Shown in pieces: positions 60,294 through 64,000 of a stretch of 64,000 nt of DNA. The stretch is from Pseudomonadota bacterium (GTDB lineage Bacteria > Pseudomonadota > Gammaproteobacteria > Burkholderiales > Burkholderiaceae_C), in the NCBI GenBank assembly GCA_021846965.1, contig JAJZWA010000005.1, positions 28,358 to 92,357 of the forward strand, given 5' to 3'. The stretch's first letter is position 1. Each line of letters starts with the position of its first letter. Made by a program: the position numbers and the translations under genes. Under the pieces are notes generated by a model, which worked only from the letters and a program-made list of their open reading frames with translations, was not told the DNA's origin and made no database searches.

Positions 60294-60315
60294 CGCCGCG
60301 CCCCCGGGCGCGGCG
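60294..60315. promoter_or_regulatory. GC-rich hairpin between glnS and yebC
   Basis: CGCCGCGCCC and GGGCGCGGCG are perfect 10-bp inverse arms with a CC loop. It precedes a possible yebC -10 (TAGAAT, 60327-60332), so it overlaps or lies close to the promoter. There is no U-tract, so it is not a convincing terminator. A sister hairpin with the same core lies at 60387. Confidence 0.45.
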
Positions 60316-60386
60316 TCGCGGCACCGTAGAATGGCAGCCCTTCCCGGCGCCCGGCGGTGCCGGCAGGAAACCCCCTACTCATCGAT

Positions 60387-60402
60387 GGCGCCCCCGGGCG
60401 CC
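60387..60402. promoter_or_regulatory. GC-rich hairpin in the yebC leader
   Basis: GGCGCCC and GGGCGCC form a perfect 7-bp stem with a CC loop, ending 14 bp before the yebC ATG. It shares the core GCGCCCCCGGGCGC with the hairpin at 60294-60315. In the messenger it would sit next to the ribosome-binding site (GGGAGCG) and could affect translation. Confidence 0.4.
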
Positions 60403-60416
60403 GGGAGCGAAACGCT

Positions 60417-61139
60417 ATGGCCGGCCATTCCAAATGGGCCAACATCCAGCATCGCAAAGGCCGCCAGGACGAAAAGCGCGGCAAGGTCTGGACCAAGATC
60501 ATCCGCGAAGTCACGGTCGCCGCCAAGCTCGGCGGCGGAGACGCCAACGCCAACCCCCGGCTGCGCCTGGCGCTGGACCGGGCGCGCGAGGCCAACATGC
60601 CGGCCGACAACCTCAAGCGGGCCATCGATCGCGGCACCGGCAACCTCGAGGGCGCGCATTACGAGGAAATCCGCTACGAGGGCTACGGCCCCGGCGGCGT
60701 GGCGATGATCATCGACTGCATGACCGACAACCGCGTGCGCACGGTGGCCGAGGTGCGCCATGCCCTGTCCAAGTTCGGCGGCAACCTGGGCACCGAGGGT
60801 TCGGTGGCCTTCCAGTTCAAGCATTGCGGGCAATTCCTGTTCGCCCCCGGAGCGCCGGAGGACAAGGTGATGGAGGCGGCGCTGGAGGGCGGAGCCGAGG
60901 ACGTCAGCACCCTGGACGACGGTTCCGTGGAAGTGCTGTGCGAGCCCGCCGACTTCGGCGCCGTGTCCGCCAGCCTGCAGGCGGCCGGGCTCAAGCCGGA
61001 ATACTCCGAGCTGGGCATGAAGCCCAGCGTCGAAGTGGAACTGGCCGGCGCCGACGCCGAGCGCATGCACAAGCTGGTCGACGCGCTCGAGGACCTCGAC
61101 GACGTGCAGCGCGTCGACCACAACGCCATCCTGCCGTGA
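60417..61139 (+). CDS. yebC: YebC/PmpR family regulator / translation factor
   Basis: 240 residues from ATG 60417. [23 protein letters not shown] is the near-invariant YebC start, followed by [16 protein letters not shown] and [18 protein letters not shown]. The family was named as transcriptional regulators (PmpR), and recent work ties YebC proteins to helping ribosomes at proline stretches. The protein is cytoplasmic. Two similar hairpins and a possible -10 lie upstream, and purD follows 34 bp downstream. Confidence 0.95.
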   Translation: MAGHSKWANIQHRKGRQDEKRGKVWTKIIREVTVAAKLGGGDANANPRLRLALDRAREANMPADNLKRAIDRGTGNLEGAHYEEIRYEGYGPGGVAMIIDCMTDNRVRTVAEVRHALSKFGGNLGTEGSVAFQFKHCGQFLFAPGAPEDKVMEAALEGGAEDVSTLDDGSVEVLCEPADFGAVSASLQAAGLKPEYSELGMKPSVEVELAGADAERMHKLVDALEDLDDVQRVDHNAILP

Positions 61140-61173
61140 GCCGCGGCGCAGCCTGACCCAGCCCCCACTTCCC

Positions 61174-62535
61174 ATGAAAATCCTGGTCATCGGCTCCGGA
61201 GGCCGTGAACACGCGCTGGCGTGGAAACTGGCCCACTCCCCACGTGTGAAGAAGGTGTTCGTGGCCCCCGGCAACGGGGGCACCGCGGGCGTGCCGCACC
61301 TGGAGAACCTGGCGATCTCCGAGATCGAGCGCCTGGCCGACTTCTGCGTGGCCGAGGACGTGCACCTCACCGTCGTGGGGCCCGAGGCACCGCTGGCCGC
61401 CGGCGTGGTGGACCATTTCCGCGAGCGCCGGCTGCGCATCTTCGGGCCCACCCGCGCCGCCGCCCAGCTGGAGAGCTCCAAGGCCTACGCGAAGGAGTTC
61501 ATGCAGCGCCACGGCATCCCGACCGCGCAGCACCGCACCTTCACCGACCCGGCGCAGGCCCATGCCTACATCGCCGAGCGCCAGTGCGCGCTGGTGGTCA
61601 AGGCCGACGGGCTGGCCGCCGGCAAGGGCGTGGTGGTGGCCGCCACGCCCGAGGAAGCGCATGCCGCGGTGGACGACATGCTCGAGCGCAACACCTACGG
61701 CGTGCAGCATGGCGAAGCCGGCGCGCGCGTGGTGATCGAGGATTTCCTCGAAGGCGAGGAAGCCAGCTTCATCGTGCTGGTCGACGGCACCCGCGTGCTG
61801 CCGCTGGCCTCGAGCCAGGACCACAAGCGCCTGCGCGACGGCGACCAGGGGCCGAACACCGGGGGCATGGGCGCCTATTCGCCGGCCCCGGTGGTCACGC
61901 CCGAGGTGCACGCGCGGGTGATGCGCGAGATCATCATGCCCACCGTGCAGGGCATGGCCGCGGACGGCAACCCCTACACCGGCTTCCTGTACGCGGGCCT
62001 GATGATCGACCGCCAGGGCCACGCGCGCACGCTGGAATTCAACTGCCGCCTGGGCGACCCCGAGACGCAGCCCATCCTCATGCGCCTGAAGAGCGACCTC
62101 GTGCAGGTGCTGGACGCCGCCATCGACGGCAAGCTCGACGCGCTGGAACTGCAATGGGACCGGCGCACCGCGCTGGCGGTGGTGATGGCTGCCCCGGGCT
62201 ACCCGGAGGCTCCGCGCCTGGGCGGGGCCATCGAAGGCCTGCCGGCGCCCGCCGAGGACCTGCAGGTGTTCCATGCGGGCACGCGCCTGGACGGCGAGGT
62301 GCTTCGCACCTCGGGCGGACGCGTGCTGGCCGTCACCGCGCTGGGAGACTCGCTGCGCATGGCGCAGCAGCGCGCCTACAGCGGGGTGCGCCAGATCCGT
62401 TTCGAGGGCATGCAGTTCCGCCAGGACATCGGCTGGCGCGCGCTCGAGAAGTCGCAGGCCCGCCCGAAGGCGGCGCAAGCCCCGCGCGGAACGGGCCAGG
62501 CGACTCCCGGCGCGCCTGGCGACTCCAAGGGCTAG
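61174..62535 (+). CDS. purD: Phosphoribosylamine-glycine ligase PurD
   Basis: 453 residues. MKILVIGSGGREHALAWKL is the N-terminal loop, LVVKADGLAAGKGVVVA the ATP-grasp region, SSQDHKRLRDGDQGPNTGGMGAYSP the substrate site and EFNCRLGDPETQ the metal site. It joins phosphoribosylamine and glycine in step two of purine synthesis. About 30 residues at the C-terminus (KSQARPKAAQAPRG onward) extend beyond the usual end and are low complexity. It is co-directional with yebC. Confidence 0.97.
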   Translation: MKILVIGSGGREHALAWKLAHSPRVKKVFVAPGNGGTAGVPHLENLAISEIERLADFCVAEDVHLTVVGPEAPLAAGVVDHFRERRLRIFGPTRAAAQLESSKAYAKEFMQRHGIPTAQHRTFTDPAQAHAYIAERQCALVVKADGLAAGKGVVVAATPEEAHAAVDDMLERNTYGVQHGEAGARVVIEDFLEGEEASFIVLVDGTRVLPLASSQDHKRLRDGDQGPNTGGMGAYSPAPVVTPEVHARVMREIIMPTVQGMAADGNPYTGFLYAGLMIDRQGHARTLEFNCRLGDPETQPILMRLKSDLVQVLDAAIDGKLDALELQWDRRTALAVVMAAPGYPEAPRLGGAIEGLPAPAEDLQVFHAGTRLDGEVLRTSGGRVLAVTALGDSLRMAQQRAYSGVRQIRFEGMQFRQDIGWRALEKSQARPKAAQAPRGTGQATPGAPGDSKG

Positions 62536-62568
62536 CGCGGGGCAGGCCGGACGCGCGCCGGCCCCGCT

Positions 62569-63837
62569 TCAGATCACTCCATCGCGTCGCAGGGTCTCGA
62601 TGGCCTCGGCATCGAAGCCGAGTTCGGCGAGCACCTGCTCGTTGTGCGCGCCCAGCGCCGGGCCCAGCCAGCGCGTGCCGCCCGGCGTGCGCGCGAGCCG
62701 GGGCACCACCCCCGGCACATCCACCGGGGTGCCGTCGGCCAGCGCATGGCGCTCGATCATGCCGCGCGCCCGGAATTGCTCGTCGGCGCAGATGTCGGCG
62801 ATGCTGTAGATGCGGCTGGCCGGCACGTCGGCCTCGCGCATGGCGCGCACCACCTCGGCGGCCTCGTGGCGCCCGACCCATTGCTGGATCGCCTGGTCGA
62901 TCTCGAAGGTGGCCCGGATGCGCCCGGGATTGGTCGCCAGGTCGGCACGCGAGGCCAGGTCCTCGCGCCCGATGGCCAGCATCAGGCGGCGGAAGATCGC
63001 ATCCCCGTTGCCCGAGATCTGCACCCACTCGCCGCCGGCGCTGCGGTACACGTTGGAAGGCACGATGCCGGCGATGGAACTGCCGCAGCGCTCGCGCACC
63101 GTGCCGCCCACGCTGTATTCCATCAGGGTGCTTTCCATGAGATTGAACACCGACTCGGTCAGCGCCACGTCCACCACCTGGCCCTCGCCTCCCCGGCTGC
63201 CGTCGAAACGTCCGCCCGTGGCGTCGCGGTGGCGCAGCGCCATCATCGCGCCCATCACGGCGTGCAGCGCGGCGATGGAATCCCCCAGCGACAGGTTGGA
63301 GCGCATCGGCGGGTAGGCGGGGTCGCCGGTGACGTAGCGCATGCCCCCCATGGACTCGGCAATGGCGCCGAATCCCGGCTGGGCGCGCAGCGGCCCGGTC
63401 TGGCCGAAGCCGGAGATGCGCACCATGACCAGCGAGGGATTGACCTGGCTGAGCTGCTCCCAGCCCAGGCCGAGCTTTTCCAGCACCCCCGGGCGCATGT
63501 TCTCGACCAGCACGTCGCATCGACGCACCAGGCGCAGCACGATGTCGCGCCCGGCCGACGCCTTCAGGTCCAGGGTGATGCAGCGCTTGTTGCGCGCCTG
63601 CGCGGCCCACCACAGCGAGGTTCCGGCATGCATCTGGCGCCAGCCGCGCAGCGGGTCGCCACCGGCGTCGCCGCCGCGCGCGGGCGTCTCCACCTTGACG
63701 ACGTCGGCGCCGAACTCGGCCATCAGCCGGGTGGCGAAAGGGCCGGCGATCAGGCTGCCGAGCTCGAGCACGCGCAGGCCCTGCAGCGCGCCGCCCGCGG
63801 CCGGCCGCGGGGCTTCAACGGAGGATGGTTCGGACAT
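62569..63837 (-). CDS. CaiB/BaiF family III CoA-transferase
   Basis: 422 residues from ATG 63837 (a GTG at 63843 adds two). The normal order is seen: LQGLRVLELGSLIAGPFATRLMAEFGADVVKVE, NKRCITLDLKASAGR, VENMRPGVLEKLGLG, ISGFGQTGPLRAQPGFGAIAESMGG, then the small domain (GEWVQISGNGD). In most members the PGFD/PGYD motif holds the catalytic Asp; here the position is Gly (PGFG), as in a subgroup that includes citramalate/malate-type enzymes as far as I recall. It likely transfers CoA between small dicarboxylates. It converges on purD and is read away from the possible insertion-sequence end at 63874. Confidence 0.88.
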   Translation of the reverse strand: MSEPSSVEAPRPAAGGALQGLRVLELGSLIAGPFATRLMAEFGADVVKVETPARGGDAGGDPLRGWRQMHAGTSLWWAAQARNKRCITLDLKASAGRDIVLRLVRRCDVLVENMRPGVLEKLGLGWEQLSQVNPSLVMVRISGFGQTGPLRAQPGFGAIAESMGGMRYVTGDPAYPPMRSNLSLGDSIAALHAVMGAMMALRHRDATGGRFDGSRGGEGQVVDVALTESVFNLMESTLMEYSVGGTVRERCGSSIAGIVPSNVYRSAGGEWVQISGNGDAIFRRLMLAIGREDLASRADLATNPGRIRATFEIDQAIQQWVGRHEAAEVVRAMREADVPASRIYSIADICADEQFRARGMIERHALADGTPVDVPGVVPRLARTPGGTRWLGPALGAHNEQVLAELGFDAEAIETLRRDGVI

Positions 63838-63873
63838 GACCACATTGCACCACAGCCCGGGGGCAGAAAAAAA

Positions 63874-63977
63874 GGTTCTTCACGGAATCGCGGGGACCCG
63901 GAACGAAGAGAGCGGTGCGCAATGAGGGATGATGGTTGTGCGACCAATCATCAGAAGCCCTCAAGGGCACCGCTCCG
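63874..63977 (+). mobile_element. Possible left end of an insertion sequence running off the window
   Basis: A run GAAAAAAA (63866-63873) is followed by GGTTCTTCACGGAATCG, which resembles the GG-TCTTC termini of ISL3-type elements. Inside it, GAGCGGTGC (63910-63918) and GCACCGCTC (63967-63975) are perfect 9-bp inverse arms, enclosing a second imperfect palindrome (GATGAT...ATCATC). An open frame starts at 63978. The family is a guess, since the other end and the transposase lie outside. Confidence 0.3.
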
Positions 63978-64000
63978 ATGGCAGAGGATACGGCTTGGCT
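63978..64000 (+). CDS. Partial CDS (first codons only), product unknown
   Basis: An ATG at 63978 opens a frame (MAEDTAW and onward) that is still open at the window end. It lies directly after a pair of inverse repeats and about 100 bp inside a possible insertion-sequence end, so a transposase is one possibility. Seven complete codons are too few for any assignment, and no strong ribosome-binding site is seen. Confidence 0.3.

Overview
The window is very GC-rich, densely coded chromosomal DNA whose genes look like those of a betaproteobacterium, most likely Burkholderiales. Supporting features are a Urt/urease nitrogen block with sigma-54 signals, SoeABC-type sulfite oxidation, tcuAB, beta-class GST, the yceI/cytochrome b561 pair, glnS and a complete recCBD operon. 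I cannot fix the genus from sequence alone. There is one tRNA, no rRNA, no CRISPR array and no prophage; the only hint of a mobile element is a possible insertion-sequence end at the far right edge.

Layout. 1-3850 (minus): a compact operon reading MarR regulator, cytochrome b561, two YceI proteins, beta-class GST, LigB/YgiD-type dioxygenase and the start of one more gene. 4087-6087 (plus): an AcoR-type sigma-54 activator preceded by a perfect 10-bp inverted repeat and an FNR/ANR-like box. 6128-15492 (minus): recC-recB-recD. 15564-21068 (plus): a molybdenum-iron-sulfur membrane enzyme best called SoeABC, then a MocA-like cofactor cytidylyltransferase. 21135-26940 (minus): coxS-coxL-coxM-coxD-coxE, a form II (AYRGAGR) carbon monoxide dehydrogenase-like molybdenum hydroxylase, with a divergent GAF-Fis regulator at 27091-28275 that lacks the AAA+ domain.

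28280-39604: the urea block. urtABCDE (minus) imports urea and ureABCEFG (plus) hydrolyses it to ammonia. Their shared 350-bp divergent region carries two sigma-54 (-24/-12) promoters and a possible NtrC site, so import and hydrolysis are probably co-induced under nitrogen limitation. ureD is detached: it lies on the opposite strand, overlaps the end of ureG by 9 bp and sits behind a DUF4197 gene.

40582-49462: a catabolic block with two divergent acyl-CoA synthetases, a family III CoA-transferase with apparently permuted domain order, an MHS-type transporter, and tcuB/tcuA (tricarballylate oxidation). 49689-51858: an HD-GYP protein and an EAL protein, both expected to degrade cyclic-di-GMP. 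51871-64000: mostly housekeeping (fumC, tRNA-Arg(CCG), cytochrome c5, purU, NAD-type isocitrate dehydrogenase, 2OG-Fe(II) oxygenase, glnS, yebC, purD) and a second family III CoA-transferase.

Start codons were often moved inward from the longest open frame, using signal peptides, ribosome-binding sites, stop/start overlaps and promoter positions. Assignments of pathway substrate (form II Cox, Soe, CoA-transferases, transporter) are inference from family and context.
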